Positions 36,975 through 46,331 are shown, counted from the first letter of the stretch. The stretch is DNA of 64,000 nt from Aerococcus mictus (GCF_003286595.3 NZ_CP132985.1:434001-498000), one strand, 5' to 3'. Numbers and translations are program-made. The notes: a model not told the origin generated them from the letters alone.

Positions 36975-38060
36975 GTGTCAACCAGTGATATTACAATTAT
37001 TATTCCTGCTTTAGAACCGAATGAGAAGTTAATAGCACTCTTAGAGTCCATTCGCAGACAAGATTCAGATGATTTTACAATTATTATCGTTAATGATGGC
37101 TCTTCTGCTGACTATGATTCTTATTTTAAGCAAGCGCATGAAGATTTTGGTGCTATTGTCTTAAAACATGAGGAAAACTATGGCAAAGGGCGTGCGCTGA
37201 GAACAGCTTTTGACTATATCCTTCACCATCTGCCTGACTGCCAAGGAGTCATTACTATTGATTCAGATGGACAGCATACCTATGCCGATATGATGAAATG
37301 TATTGGAGCTTTTCAGAAAGCCCCCAGTGCCTTAGTTTTAGGCGTTAGAGATTTTCAAAATGAAGTGCCTTGGAAGAGTCAATTTGGTAATCGCTTAACT
37401 CGCTATATTTTAAAAATGGTTACCGGTATTTCCTTAACCGACACCCAAACGGGGTTAAGGGTGATTCCTAAAACTTATTTAGCCAGACTTTTGGAGATTT
37501 CAGGCGACCGCTTTGAATATGAATTAAAGATGATCATTGATGCCGCTAAGCAAAAAATTCCAATTAAGGAAGTGGCTATTGAGACCATCTACCATGATGA
37601 TAATAAGGGCAGTCATTTTAACCCGATCAAGGATTCTATTGCTATTTATAGCGTCTTTTTAGAATACATGGCTAATCAGACCTATTTTTGGAAATACATC
37701 CTGTCTTCGGTCTCTTCCTTTGTGGTAGATATCCTTTTATTCCATCTCTTTTCTGTACTCTTACCCCACGCCGCAAGTACCCTGACTATTTATTTAGCAA
37801 CAATTATTGCCCGGACCATTTCATCGGTCTTTAACTATACCTTGAATCGTTTTCTCGTTTTCAAGCAAGAATCCAAACAAAGCTTTATCAAATATGTCAG
37901 CTTGGTCATCGTGCAGATGTTCTTATCCGGAGGTTTAGTGTCTCTAATAAGCACCATCATGCAATCTCAAGCCACGACCTTTATTAAGGTATTTGTCGAT
38001 TCCATGCTTTTCTTGTTGAGCTACTTCATTCAAAAACACTTTATCTTTAAAAGTAAATAA
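36975..38060 (+). CDS. GT2 glycosyltransferase fused to GtrA-like membrane domain
   Basis: 361 residues. Residues 1 to about 230 form a polyprenyl-phosphate-mannosyltransferase-like GT2 domain: ITIIIPALEPNEKL, VNDGSS, EENYGKGRALRTAF, DSDGQH and the TDTQTGLRVIP motif. The remainder is a GtrA domain of four helices (YILSSVSSFVVDILLF, ARTISSVFNYTLNRFLVFK). Such proteins make and possibly flip undecaprenyl-phosphate sugars used to decorate glycans outside the cell, which would pair well with GT-C acceptor enzymes. GTG start, AAGGAG eight bases upstream. Ends at a bidirectional terminator. Confidence 0.88.
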   Translation: MSTSDITIIIPALEPNEKLIALLESIRRQDSDDFTIIIVNDGSSADYDSYFKQAHEDFGAIVLKHEENYGKGRALRTAFDYILHHLPDCQGVITIDSDGQHTYADMMKCIGAFQKAPSALVLGVRDFQNEVPWKSQFGNRLTRYILKMVTGISLTDTQTGLRVIPKTYLARLLEISGDRFEYELKMIIDAAKQKIPIKEVAIETIYHDDNKGSHFNPIKDSIAIYSVFLEYMANQTYFWKYILSSVSSFVVDILLFHLFSVLLPHAASTLTIYLATIIARTISSVFNYTLNRFLVFKQESKQSFIKYVSLVIVQMFLSGGLVSLISTIMQSQATTFIKVFVDSMLFLLSYFIQKHFIFKSK

Positions 38061-38114
38061 GTTAGTGTGCGACAAGCGCAAGAAGGGGAAAGCGCTGGTA
38101 TACAAGTTTATTAA

Positions 38115-38156
38115 AAAATAACCGCGACCAGGTCCTATTCTGGTCGCGGTTATTTT
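38115..38156. terminator. Bidirectional terminator closing the glycan locus
   Basis: A perfect 17-bp stem (38115-38131 with 38140-38156; core AACCGCGACCAG / CTGGTCGCGGTT), flanked by A and T tracts, lies between convergent genes and just reaches the stop codon of deacetylase 2. Confidence 0.95.
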
Positions 38157-39507
38157 AGTTGTTAATCCAATTCTTGACTTCTGGAATTTGATCAGCAAAG
38201 ACAAAGGTATAACCCTGTTTTTTGAGTTCGGGGATATATTTTTTCATGGCTTCGGCAGTTGCTTTGATGGTGTCATGATGGAGGATAACGGCATGGTTAT
38301 GGGCTTGACTTAAGACTCGTTGGGTGATTTGCTTAGTATCCATGGACTTCCAGTCTTCAGAATCAATATCCCAATAGATACCGGTTAAGTCTGGCCTTAA
38401 GCGAGCAATGCGCTTTCTTTGAGCGCCGTGGGGGTTACGGATATATTTAGGACTGATGCCGGTGGCTTCTTTTATGGCAGCTTCGCCTTGACTAATTTCG
38501 TCAACAACTTCTTTATCTCTTAAATTAGAGAAGTAAGGGTGGTCATAGGTATGGTTGCCAAGTTTGTGACCTTCAGCTAAAATTCGTTGACTCACTTGAG
38601 GGTACTCTTTAACATGGTTGCCTTGTTGGAAGAACATGGCTTTGATCCCATATTGGTCGAGAATATCTAGGATAGCTCCAGTGTTTTCGGAAGGGCCATC
38701 GTCAAAGGTCAGGGCGATCAACTTACGGTGGTCTATCGAACTACCGGTCAGGTATTGGCCCAGCAAGGGTTGGTTTAATAGTTGATTTAAAACATCGTCT
38801 TTGAGAGGCGGATTGGCTTGAATCAGGCTCTTGGCGTAGATTTTTGTTTTATTAGTGATTGCTTGAAGGCTATTCTTGAGACGGGGTTGGCCTTCGATAT
38901 TTATCGCAGTATCTTCGAGAATTTGACTAATTTCGTTAAATTTCTTTAAGTTAGCGTTGATTTGATCAGCTTGAAAACTGGTGGGCAGGTCGTTCAGAAT
39001 TGATTGGAGTTTATCATCTAATTGGACAATTTCTAAGGCGTTTTTATAGTGAATTTTTAATTCATCGGATAGAGCATCACCCACTGAGAAATCAAAGTGG
39101 GGAGCTAGCTTTTTGAGATCAGCCAAGCTAACGCTATTATTTAGAATATCACGAGGATTCACTTTATCACCAACCACAAAAGCCTCTGAATCGTCATGTT
39201 GGTAGATTTGGTCAACAGCTTGGATAGCCGCTTGTTTCTGTTCGACGAGGGCAATTTCTTTAAGAGCTTTTTCTTTCTTCTCGGGCGCTAATTTATTGGC
39301 GTTATCTTTGGCCGCCTGGATCATATCCTCGTCAATCTCAGGGTTTAAATAGGCATGATCGTCATCAATAAAGAGAGCATCCATGGTGATAGTACTTTGG
39401 GCTTGGTGCTTTTTATTGATTAGGTGGTGGCGATAAGAAAATAAGCCTAGGGTTAATAAAATAATACTAAGTAAAGCAAGGATAAGAACTTTCGATTTAG
39501 CTTTCAT
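38155..39507 (-). CDS. Membrane-anchored polysaccharide deacetylase (NodB domain), paralogue 2
   Basis: 450 residues with an N-terminal anchor (about 7-26), a helical middle and a C-terminal NodB domain: TFDDGPSEN, HKLGNHTYDHPYF, IRNPHGAQRKR (where the usual form is RxPYG), IDSEDW and ILHHD. Collinear with the gene at 26101, including the early segment ending in DHAYLNPE versus HDYINPN. Deacetylates a cell-surface glycan or peptidoglycan by inference. Transcribed against the locus. A TATAAT-like -10 (minus strand) is at 39545-39540. Confidence 0.85.
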   Translation of the reverse strand: MKAKSKVLILALLSIILLTLGLFSYRHHLINKKHQAQSTITMDALFIDDDHAYLNPEIDEDMIQAAKDNANKLAPEKKEKALKEIALVEQKQAAIQAVDQIYQHDDSEAFVVGDKVNPRDILNNSVSLADLKKLAPHFDFSVGDALSDELKIHYKNALEIVQLDDKLQSILNDLPTSFQADQINANLKKFNEISQILEDTAINIEGQPRLKNSLQAITNKTKIYAKSLIQANPPLKDDVLNQLLNQPLLGQYLTGSSIDHRKLIALTFDDGPSENTGAILDILDQYGIKAMFFQQGNHVKEYPQVSQRILAEGHKLGNHTYDHPYFSNLRDKEVVDEISQGEAAIKEATGISPKYIRNPHGAQRKRIARLRPDLTGIYWDIDSEDWKSMDTKQITQRVLSQAHNHAVILHHDTIKATAEAMKKYIPELKKQGYTFVFADQIPEVKNWINN

Positions 39508-39626
39508 GGTACACGATTCCTTTTTAATTAATGCTTTATATTATAAACATATCCCGTTAAAAAATATGAAAAAATTATGAAAAATAAGACAAAAAAATAT
39601 TAAAGAAACTTAAGTGAATGAAACAA

Positions 39627-39663
39627 AAAGGCGAAATTAGATTTCATGTCTAATTTCGCCTTT
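39627..39663 (-). terminator. Terminator of the OppA-like gene
   Basis: Perfect 15-bp stem AAAGGCGAAATTAGA / TCTAATTTCGCCTTT, 7-base loop; on the minus strand it is followed by TTTTTG. Confidence 0.93.
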
Positions 39664-39678
39664 AATTCAGTCAGAACA

Positions 39679-41343
39679 TTATTTGTTAGCTTTTTTCTTA
39701 TCCGCTTTGATTGGAATGGTTTGGGAACTCTTTTCGTAGGCCATATTTTTAAAGTCAAAGAGAAAACCTTTGTCTGAGTAAGGCGCTTGGTTGATGACTT
39801 CTTCTCTTGAGAGATAGCTGTAATCGCCTTTAAGAATAGGGCTAGCGATCTGATGTTTTTGGATCAATTGGTCAGCTTGACTTCTGTCTTCATCAGATAA
39901 TTTGCCACTAGCGTTCTGCTTCATTAACTCTTGGAAAGCTTCCAGGTCCTCCCCCCAGGCTTTTTGGTAGTTTGGAGCTGTATAAGGGAGGTAGAGCTCA
40001 CTATTGGAATAATTATCGTAGGCTTGTTGTTGACTGAGATAAAGGTCAAAATCTCCTTTTTGGACCCGCTCCATCAAGACTTTTTCCGACAAGGGGAAGA
40101 TATTAATAACCAGGTGAGGGATTTTGCTTTCCCATTGTTTTTGTAATTCCTTGGCAATTTTTTGCGAGAGGGCGTTATCGTCGGTAACCAAGTCCAGTTC
40201 AATGGCTTCGAATTGATAATCCTCTAAGAGCGTCTGCATACTTTTTTCATTATCAAGAGCAGTTTTTTCATGGACTTGGCCCTCGCTTTGGGGATCTAAG
40301 GAGTAGCTGCTTTGTAAACGAGGCAGAGTTTCAGTTAGGGCCTGCTGGTCGATATTTTGAGCCAGGAGATCTCTTAGGCGCTGGTCATTAAGAATATTCT
40401 TCTTCCCAGATTGATTGATATGGTAGAGGAGATTTTGGCTAAAAGGACGCTTTAATGCGGTCCAATCCTCTTCCGGTGTGCGACTAATCAAAATATCCGT
40501 TAAGCGTTGTTGGTAGGATTTTTTAGCTGTTTCAGTATTTTTGACATATTGGACACTGAGTTTTTCAGTGGGATAGTCCGTCCAATTATGGTATTCTTCG
40601 TTGCGGTCATAGGTCCAAGTATCCCAACCGCTCTCCCAAGCGCTTAAATTGTAGGGGCCATTACTCAAAGTATTGATTGATTTTTGCCCATAGAGGTCAT
40701 AGGTAATTTGACCGATAAAGTTTTTTGGCAGGGGGAAGAGCGCTGGAAAGGCTAGGGCTTGTTTGAGACTGTTATCATCCATGGCAGGATCTTTTAAGGT
40801 GATTTTTAGCCGGTGGTCATCTAGGGCTTGGACATGGAGTTGATCGACACCTACTTCGCCACTTGATACGGCGGAGGCATTATCGATTAGGGCTAACAAT
40901 TTATAGGCATAAAAATTATGGTGCTCAGGATTAACTAATTCTTGCCAGGCATAGACGAAATCGCTGGCAGTTACGGGATCATTATTACTCCATTGGGCTT
41001 CTGGTTTCAAGTGGATGATAACATCCTTGTCATGACGCTCAATCTCTCCGTTACTTACCCCTGGACTGATAGAACCATCTTTTTCTAAGCGGAAGAGACC
41101 TTCGCCCACCATATTCATGGCACTGAGTTCATAAGCCGTTTGCAGCTTATTGGGGTTTAGGGATTTTAATTTATGAGTAGTCGTAAGTCCCAAGGCTTCA
41201 CGGGGATGTTGGGCTTGTGGTTCCACTTTTTCCTCGGACTTTGTCTCTGGTTTTTTAGGATCAGTGAAGCGAATTTGATCACAACCGCCCACAAGAACCA
41301 GTGAGCCTCCTAGAAGGAGTAAGGGAATGATTTTCTTTTGCAT
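39679..41343 (-). CDS. Oligopeptide-binding lipoprotein, OppA (SBP_bac_5) type, orphan
   Basis: 554 residues from ATG at 41343 (MQKKIIPLLLLGGSLVLVGGCD); lipobox LVGGC, so membrane-tethered outside. The body follows the peptide-binding protein pattern: NPNKLQTAYELSAMNMVGEGLF, GVSNGEIE, HLKPEAQWSNNDPVTASDFVYAW and the SNGPYNLSAW segment. It should capture peptides or serve as a signal-peptide receptor. No opp permease or ATPase genes are close, so it may work with a transporter elsewhere. A longer frame starting at 41382 lacks a signal-peptide-like start and is not preferred. Confidence 0.85.
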   Translation of the reverse strand: MQKKIIPLLLLGGSLVLVGGCDQIRFTDPKKPETKSEEKVEPQAQHPREALGLTTTHKLKSLNPNKLQTAYELSAMNMVGEGLFRLEKDGSISPGVSNGEIERHDKDVIIHLKPEAQWSNNDPVTASDFVYAWQELVNPEHHNFYAYKLLALIDNASAVSSGEVGVDQLHVQALDDHRLKITLKDPAMDDNSLKQALAFPALFPLPKNFIGQITYDLYGQKSINTLSNGPYNLSAWESGWDTWTYDRNEEYHNWTDYPTEKLSVQYVKNTETAKKSYQQRLTDILISRTPEEDWTALKRPFSQNLLYHINQSGKKNILNDQRLRDLLAQNIDQQALTETLPRLQSSYSLDPQSEGQVHEKTALDNEKSMQTLLEDYQFEAIELDLVTDDNALSQKIAKELQKQWESKIPHLVINIFPLSEKVLMERVQKGDFDLYLSQQQAYDNYSNSELYLPYTAPNYQKAWGEDLEAFQELMKQNASGKLSDEDRSQADQLIQKHQIASPILKGDYSYLSREEVINQAPYSDKGFLFDFKNMAYEKSSQTIPIKADKKKANK

Positions 41344-41435
41344 AATATACCTCTTTATTCCATGATGTTCATATTCTAGCATGACTAAGATGCACTCGCA
41401 ATTTCTCCCGGTTTAAGGAAAGCTTAAAAAGCCAT

Positions 41436-41463
41436 AAAAAAGACTGGGTTTTTACTCCCAGCC
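41436..41463 (-). terminator. Terminator after the small coiled-coil membrane protein
   Basis: On the minus strand, stem GGCTGGG / CCCAGTC, 8-base loop, then TTTTTT. It directly abuts the stop codon at 41464. Confidence 0.85.
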
Positions 41464-41751
41464 TTATTCCTTATCTTCGAGTTGTTTGACGCGATATTCT
41501 AAGTGGTTGACTTTATTTTCGAGTTCCTTAATTTGCTCAGTTTGGCTTTGAAAGTGGGCTTCTGTCTCATTAGGTGAGAAGATTTCTAAGACGCCCCAAA
41601 CTAAGAGAAAGAGAACGATTAGGCCAATTAATAGGTAGCCCCAATTCAAGTGAGGAGACCCCTTATCTAAGTTCTCCAAGGTTTCATCAATGTTAAGGTT
41701 TTCGATATCATCAATAAATTTTGAACGATTCTTTTTGGGTACTTTATTCAT
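41464..41751 (-). CDS. Small single-pass membrane protein with coiled coil
   Basis: 95 residues. An N-terminal basic/acidic region (1-36), one hydrophobic helix LLIGLIVLFLLVWGVLEIF (about 40-58) and a C-terminal heptad coiled coil (QIKELENKVNHLEYRVKQL). Type II topology with the coiled coil outside is likely from the positive N-terminus. I do not recognise a family. Flanked by the flavodoxin gene upstream, with about 60 bases between. Confidence 0.7.
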   Translation of the reverse strand: MNKVPKKNRSKFIDDIENLNIDETLENLDKGSPHLNWGYLLIGLIVLFLLVWGVLEIFSPNETEAHFQSQTEQIKELENKVNHLEYRVKQLEDKE

Positions 41752-41811
41752 AGTGCTCCTTTCCGTTCTTCAATAACTAGTTTGCTGTCTTATTGGCTAG
41801 GGGACATTGAT

Positions 41812-42261
41812 TTAATGTGGTTTTTGCTTAACTAAGTTGACCGCTGCCTGGGCGCCGGCTTCAATGGTTTCAATGTCTTCAGCATTGCAATCAATTTCAA
41901 TTTTAATGGCTGGACAAGCTGCCTGCGCCCCCGTTTGTAGGAATTGGTCATAGAAGTCATCGACGGATTGGCAATAATCCGGGTAATCGTGGTCTCCAGA
42001 GCCTAGGCTGATAAAAACCTTGTCAGTTAAATCTAAATCTTCTAAATCTTCATAAAGGTCGACGACATCATCCGGTAATTCTGAGCCGTAAGTATAGGTG
42101 CCTACAACACAGATATCCACATCGAGAAAGTCTTCGCCAAATAGGTTTAAGGAGGAATCCATATCAACTTCCACCCCTAAATCTTCCAAAGCTTCAGCCA
42201 TAACGTCACAGGCTTCTTCTGTGTTACCAGTCATGCTGGCATAAGCAATTAAGGCTTTCAT
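41812..42261 (-). CDS. Short-chain flavodoxin
   Basis: 149 residues. The FMN phosphate loop is visible as YASMTGNTEEA (8-18), then VGTYTYGSELPDD (first ring-flanking loop) and SLGSGDHDYPDYCQSVD (second loop). Acidic electron carrier, size typical of Firmicute short-chain flavodoxins. Start ATG follows AGGAGA. The partner reductase is not in the window. Confidence 0.92.
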   Translation of the reverse strand: MKALIAYASMTGNTEEACDVMAEALEDLGVEVDMDSSLNLFGEDFLDVDICVVGTYTYGSELPDDVVDLYEDLEDLDLTDKVFISLGSGDHDYPDYCQSVDDFYDQFLQTGAQAACPAIKIEIDCNAEDIETIEAGAQAAVNLVKQKPH

Positions 42262-42352
42262 TCTTATTCTCCTTTAATTTATTCATTTGACTAATAATCC
42301 CATCAAGTATAGCAAAAACGACTAAACAGCGCTAGTTTAAGCTTATTAAATG

Positions 42353-42394
42353 AAAGAAAAACCAATAACTCCTTGTTAAAAGAGGTTATTGGTT
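42353..42394 (-). terminator. Terminator of the GntR-type regulator gene
   Basis: On the minus strand, AACCAATAAC / GTTATTGGTT stem with a 15-base loop, then TTTTTCTTT. Confidence 0.8.
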
Positions 42395-42402
42395 GGTTGA
42401 CA

Positions 42403-43110
42403 TTATTTCATGGCGTAAGGCGAAGCTTGGTCAAAGACCGCTTTTTCTTGGTCATTGAAATATTGATATTGGTGTAGGGTTAATAACTCAATTAAGGTGC
42501 GTGTTTCGTCAAATTCATTACGTTTGGCTAGGAAAATAATATCTTGAATGTAAATAATATTTCTAGCTTGGTAAGCGCAATGCGTTTTGTTATCACCAGC
42601 TTGTAAGTGGTTATGGACTCTTTCCAAAACAGAAGCATAACATTTAATGGCTTCCTCCACTAAGAAGTCATGTTGGGATAAATTGAGCAAGCTCTTAATA
42701 ATCGCGCATTCCCATTGGACACAGTCTAAATAATTATCACTTTCGAAGGCAGCAATTAAATTATTTAAGTTTTGGTCAAGATCAGCTGGCAAGTCTTTGG
42801 CGCTGGCTTTGTGCTTTAAGGCACGGTCCATTAAGCGGAAATAGCAAATTGCAAAATAACGCAAACGGAAAGCGACCAAGTCGACATCCTCTAAACTGGT
42901 TTTGACAAAAAATCCTCGGTAGGGCCGCATTTCTACAATCTCTTCATCTGCTAATATGGGTAGGGCAGCACGGATTGGGCTACGGCTCATATCTAATTTT
43001 TCTGAAATAGCTGCTTCCACAATATGATGATCATTTGGCCAATTGCCTTGGATAATTTGGTCTTTCATATATAGGTAGGCGATTTGCTCAAGCTTTTGTT
43101 GTTTTCCCAT
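42403..43110 (-). CDS. GntR family transcriptional regulator (FCD-type)
   Basis: 235 residues. An N-terminal winged helix (about 1-75) shows the GntR pattern KLDMSRSPIRAALPILADEEIVEMRPYRGFFV. The C-terminal all-helical domain (about 80-225) fits an FCD/FadR-like ligand domain. Regulators of this type usually respond to organic acids or sugars. No obvious metabolic target lies next to it; the long gap toward map contains nested palindromes that may be its own operator. Confidence 0.82.
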   Translation of the reverse strand: MGKQQKLEQIAYLYMKDQIIQGNWPNDHHIVEAAISEKLDMSRSPIRAALPILADEEIVEMRPYRGFFVKTSLEDVDLVAFRLRYFAICYFRLMDRALKHKASAKDLPADLDQNLNNLIAAFESDNYLDCVQWECAIIKSLLNLSQHDFLVEEAIKCYASVLERVHNHLQAGDNKTHCAYQARNIIYIQDIIFLAKRNEFDETRTLIELLTLHQYQYFNDQEKAVFDQASPYAMK

Positions 43111-43199
43111 AATTCATCTCCCCATCTATGGTATTCAAAAAAAAGTTTGATTGCAGGATATAAAGTATCAGTAGAAAATATTACTATATTGACATAGCT

Positions 43200-43232
43200 A
43201 ATCATATCTTGCTTAAGATATTGTATATGATT
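43200..43232. promoter_or_regulatory. Nested palindromes in the gntR-map divergent region
   Basis: AATCATAT (43200) mirrors ATATGATT (43225), enclosing ATATCTT-GCTT-AAGATAT (43204-43221). A TTGACA lies just left at 43189. Candidate operator for the adjacent GntR-type regulator; the rest of this 266-base gap is AT-rich with nothing else I can name. Confidence 0.4.
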
Positions 43233-43376
43233 TGTTTAAAAAAGACCAGAAAAACTTGAAAAAAACTAATTTATTTCATAAATTATTAATAAATCCCTTA
43301 AGGCCGAGAAATAAGCATCTATTTTAAGGCTTTTATTGTATACTTAGCTATGATAATTTATGAAAGGAAGAAATCA

Positions 43377-44192
43377 ATGATTACCATCAAGTCTGAACGC
43401 GAAATTCAAGCTATGGCAGAAGCTGGCCGTTTAGTGGCAAGCATTATGGAAGAATTACGCGATATTATCGAACCTGGTATTTCTACCATGGATATTAATG
43501 ATTTCATTGAAAAACGTACTCGTCAAGCAGGAGCTATTCCTGAAGAAATTGGTTTTGAGGGCTACCCTTATGCATCATGTACCTCAACCAATGATGAAAT
43601 TTGCCACGCCTTCCCTGATAAAAAGACCATTTTAAAAGCTGGCGATATTTGTTCCGTAGATACTGTCCTCTCGCTGGATGGATTTTTTACCGATACTTGC
43701 CATACCTTTAAGATTGGAGAGGTCGACTCTGACGTCCAACACCTCTTAGATGTCACCAAGAAGAGCCTTTACTTGGGAATTGAGCAGGCAGTGGCTGGTA
43801 ACCGGATTGGGGATATCGGTCATGCTATTCAAAGTTATGCAGAAGCAGAAGGCTTTGGTGTTGTTCGTGACTTTGTCGGTCATGGCATCCAACCCACCAT
43901 GCACGAAGATCCGCAAATTCCACATTATGGACGCCCTGGACGTGGTCAACGCCTTCGTGAAGGTATGACGATCTGTATCGAACCCATGATTACCATGGGT
44001 GGCTACCAAGCCAAGGTGGATAGTAACGGTTGGACAGCGCGCACAGTGGATGGTTCCTGGTGTGCCCAATATGAGCATACTCTAGTAGTCACTGCAGATA
44101 AACCCAAGATTTTGACCATGCAAAAAGCAGAAGCTGGTGACGAAGACTTAGGCATCGACTCCTTGCAAATTGATTTTAATCGAGGAAATTAA
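43377..44192 (+). CDS. map: Methionine aminopeptidase type I
   Basis: 271 residues. Removes the initiator Met from new proteins. Metal ligands of the pita-bread fold appear in order: DTVLSLDGFFTDTCHTF, GHGIQPTMHEDPQIPHYG, CIEPMI and YEHTLVVT. ATG at 43377 is chosen: GAAAGGAAG lies just upstream and the product starts MITIKSEREIQ as in the family; an in-frame ATG at 43350 precedes the ribosome site. The C-terminus runs about 20 residues past the usual core. Confidence 0.94.
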   Translation: MITIKSEREIQAMAEAGRLVASIMEELRDIIEPGISTMDINDFIEKRTRQAGAIPEEIGFEGYPYASCTSTNDEICHAFPDKKTILKAGDICSVDTVLSLDGFFTDTCHTFKIGEVDSDVQHLLDVTKKSLYLGIEQAVAGNRIGDIGHAIQSYAEAEGFGVVRDFVGHGIQPTMHEDPQIPHYGRPGRGQRLREGMTICIEPMITMGGYQAKVDSNGWTARTVDGSWCAQYEHTLVVTADKPKILTMQKAEAGDEDLGIDSLQIDFNRGN

Positions 44193-44211
44193 AAGCTAAG
44201 GAAGTGAAAAT

Positions 44212-45669
44212 ATGAAGCAATCGTCAATTCAAGAAAATCGACGGAGCTACCGCCACCATCAACCGGATGATAATAAGAATAACGGTAAGACAAAGAAAAT
44301 TTTTAAGGGACTGGGCCTGGTTTTAGGAATTATTGTAGTCGTCTTTATTATTCGCTTAGCCTTTAACTTCTTTAATTTTTCCGGGGCCATCTATCAGAAT
44401 GTTGACCGGGAAAATATGCGTGATAGTCGGATATCGCTCAAGGATGGCGACCCGGTAAATATTTTACTCGAGGGGATCGATAATGGCGCTTTAATGTATG
44501 AAAATGTTAAAGATGGTCGTTCAGATGTCATGATGGTGATTACCATCAACCCCAAAGAGGGCAAATCAACCATCCTAAGCCTCCCCCGCGACACCCTGGC
44601 TCCCCAAGGGAAGACTAATGACTTCAATAAATTGAACCATGCTTATATGAATGGGGGTATGGAGGACTCCATTAATTCCATCCAACGTTTCCTTGATGTC
44701 CCTATTGACCATTATGTTGAAGTCAATATGCAAGGGTTCATTGATATTATTGATGGCATGGGCGGTATTGAAATTACGTCACCCATGACTTTTGAACAAG
44801 ATGGAGTCAGCTTTACTGAAGGTGAAACACGGACCTTATCTGGTAAGGAAGCCATGATGTATGTACGGATGCGTAAAATGGATCCTGAGGGGGATATTGG
44901 CCGTCAAAAACGCCAACAACAATTGGTTCAAGCTGTTATTGACCGACTCTTATCCATGGATACGGTCTTTAACTATGAAGAAATTTTAAATACTCTCGGT
45001 GATAATTTGCGGACTGATTTACGGCCCAATGACATGCTGGCCCTCCAACAAAATTATTTACAAGCCCTTAAGAATCCTATCCACTTAGTCTTTGATGACT
45101 GGTTAGATTTGAATTTAACTTTTGGTTGGTATTTAGCGATTGAGGAAGAAGACCGCATCCGCATGTCTAATCGGATTCGGGCCTTACTGGAACTGGAACC
45201 CACCCAGTCGGCCATTGTTTACCCGGTAAGCTTTAATATTCCACCAGTCTATTTCCCTGTTTCGGATTTAAATGGTAATGGCATTCTTGAAGACGAAGAA
45301 ATGGCCATTAAACCGGGCGTTTATGAGAAAGATAAACTCGACCGTTTGATTGAAAAAGAATTTGGAGAAGAAGGGCTAAATTATGAGGCTCAAAATCAAC
45401 CGCAAGTTGACGATGCTTCAGGGGACACGGTGAGACCAAGCGAAAATGGCTTGCCTCAAGCTGAAAGTCAGCAACCTGCCTATCAGCCACAAGCACCGGT
45501 TAGTCCGACTCCCGCCCCCCAGCCTCAAGCTCCCGCACCTCTCCCTCAAGCTCCGGCTCCCCAAGCTCCAGGTCTAGGAGTCAACCGAGCCCAACAACCG
45601 GCAGCAGGAGGGGGAGCAGTGGCACCAGAAAACACAGTGCCCGCTCCCGCAGCTCCGGGAAGCTATTAA
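44212..45669 (+). CDS. LytR-CpsA-Psr (LCP) family glycopolymer ligase
   Basis: 485 residues: cytosolic basic tail, one membrane helix (about 32-54), an LCP domain with ILLEGIDNG, SDVMMVITINP, LPRDTLAP, KLNHAYMNGG and MYVRMRKMDPEGDIGRQKRQ, then an acidic region and a low-complexity Pro/Ala/Gln tail from about 405. LCP enzymes attach teichoic acids or capsules from lipid carriers to peptidoglycan. It may anchor the glycan made in the 21-38 kb locus. The Pro-rich tail could span the wall. Close behind map and ahead of coaD. Confidence 0.92.
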   Translation: MKQSSIQENRRSYRHHQPDDNKNNGKTKKIFKGLGLVLGIIVVVFIIRLAFNFFNFSGAIYQNVDRENMRDSRISLKDGDPVNILLEGIDNGALMYENVKDGRSDVMMVITINPKEGKSTILSLPRDTLAPQGKTNDFNKLNHAYMNGGMEDSINSIQRFLDVPIDHYVEVNMQGFIDIIDGMGGIEITSPMTFEQDGVSFTEGETRTLSGKEAMMYVRMRKMDPEGDIGRQKRQQQLVQAVIDRLLSMDTVFNYEEILNTLGDNLRTDLRPNDMLALQQNYLQALKNPIHLVFDDWLDLNLTFGWYLAIEEEDRIRMSNRIRALLELEPTQSAIVYPVSFNIPPVYFPVSDLNGNGILEDEEMAIKPGVYEKDKLDRLIEKEFGEEGLNYEAQNQPQVDDASGDTVRPSENGLPQAESQQPAYQPQAPVSPTPAPQPQAPAPLPQAPAPQAPGLGVNRAQQPAAGGGAVAPENTVPAPAAPGSY

Positions 45670-45712
45670 TTGCATGAAAAATTGAAAACCGATAAAAGAA
45701 AGGAAGTCGATC

Positions 45713-46216
45713 ATGGGCATTAGAAATGCACTATACGCTGGTAGCTTTGATCCAATGACTAAAGGTCATGTCGATATGATTGAGCGCGCTAGCCGTATTT
45801 TTGATACCCTCTATGTTGCTGTAGCAGTGAACACCACTAAACAAGCCCTCTTTAGCGATGAAGAAAAATTAGCTTTGGCTAAAGAAGCCTTAGCTGGGTT
45901 GGATAATGTGGAAGTTATGCGTCTCACGGGTGGTTTGACCATTGACTTAGCCAAATCTCTGAATTGCTGTGCCCTCATTCGTGGCGTCCGCAATGTCAAA
46001 GACTTTGAGTATGAGACTAACATTGCCTTGATGAATAAACTGCAAGCGGATGATGTCGAAACCTTACTCATGCTGTCGGATGAAAAATACCGCTTCGTCT
46101 CTTCCAGTCTTATCAAAGAAACCGCCTATTTCGGTGGTGATGTCTCTGCCTTAGTGCCTGAATGTGTCAATCAGGCCATTATTGCTAAGTTCAATAAAGA
46201 ACACGGAAAAGATTAA
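45713..46216 (+). CDS. coaD: Phosphopantetheine adenylyltransferase
   Basis: 167 residues. Penultimate step of coenzyme A synthesis: joins ATP and 4'-phosphopantetheine. Nucleotidyltransferase motif GSFDPMTKGHVDMIERA (the T/HxGH motif is KGHVD here), ALIRGVRNVKDFEYE and the SSSLIKE segment. Family-typical length. Start ATG follows AAAGGAAG. A promoter for the next gene lies downstream. Confidence 0.95.
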   Translation: MGIRNALYAGSFDPMTKGHVDMIERASRIFDTLYVAVAVNTTKQALFSDEEKLALAKEALAGLDNVEVMRLTGGLTIDLAKSLNCCALIRGVRNVKDFEYETNIALMNKLQADDVETLLMLSDEKYRFVSSSLIKETAYFGGDVSALVPECVNQAIIAKFNKEHGKD

Positions 46217-46303
46217 TGTTCGGAATTAGCGATTATAATCAAGAGCTATTCCCTTAAATTTCTCTATAAAACGAATATTTTTCCCTAAAATAGCCGATTA
46301 GCC

Positions 46304-46331
46304 TTGATTTTTAATGGCGTGGTGTTACAAT
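46304..46331 (+). promoter_or_regulatory. guaC promoter
   Basis: TTGATT at 46304 and TACAAT at 46326, spacer 16 bases. Confidence 0.65.
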
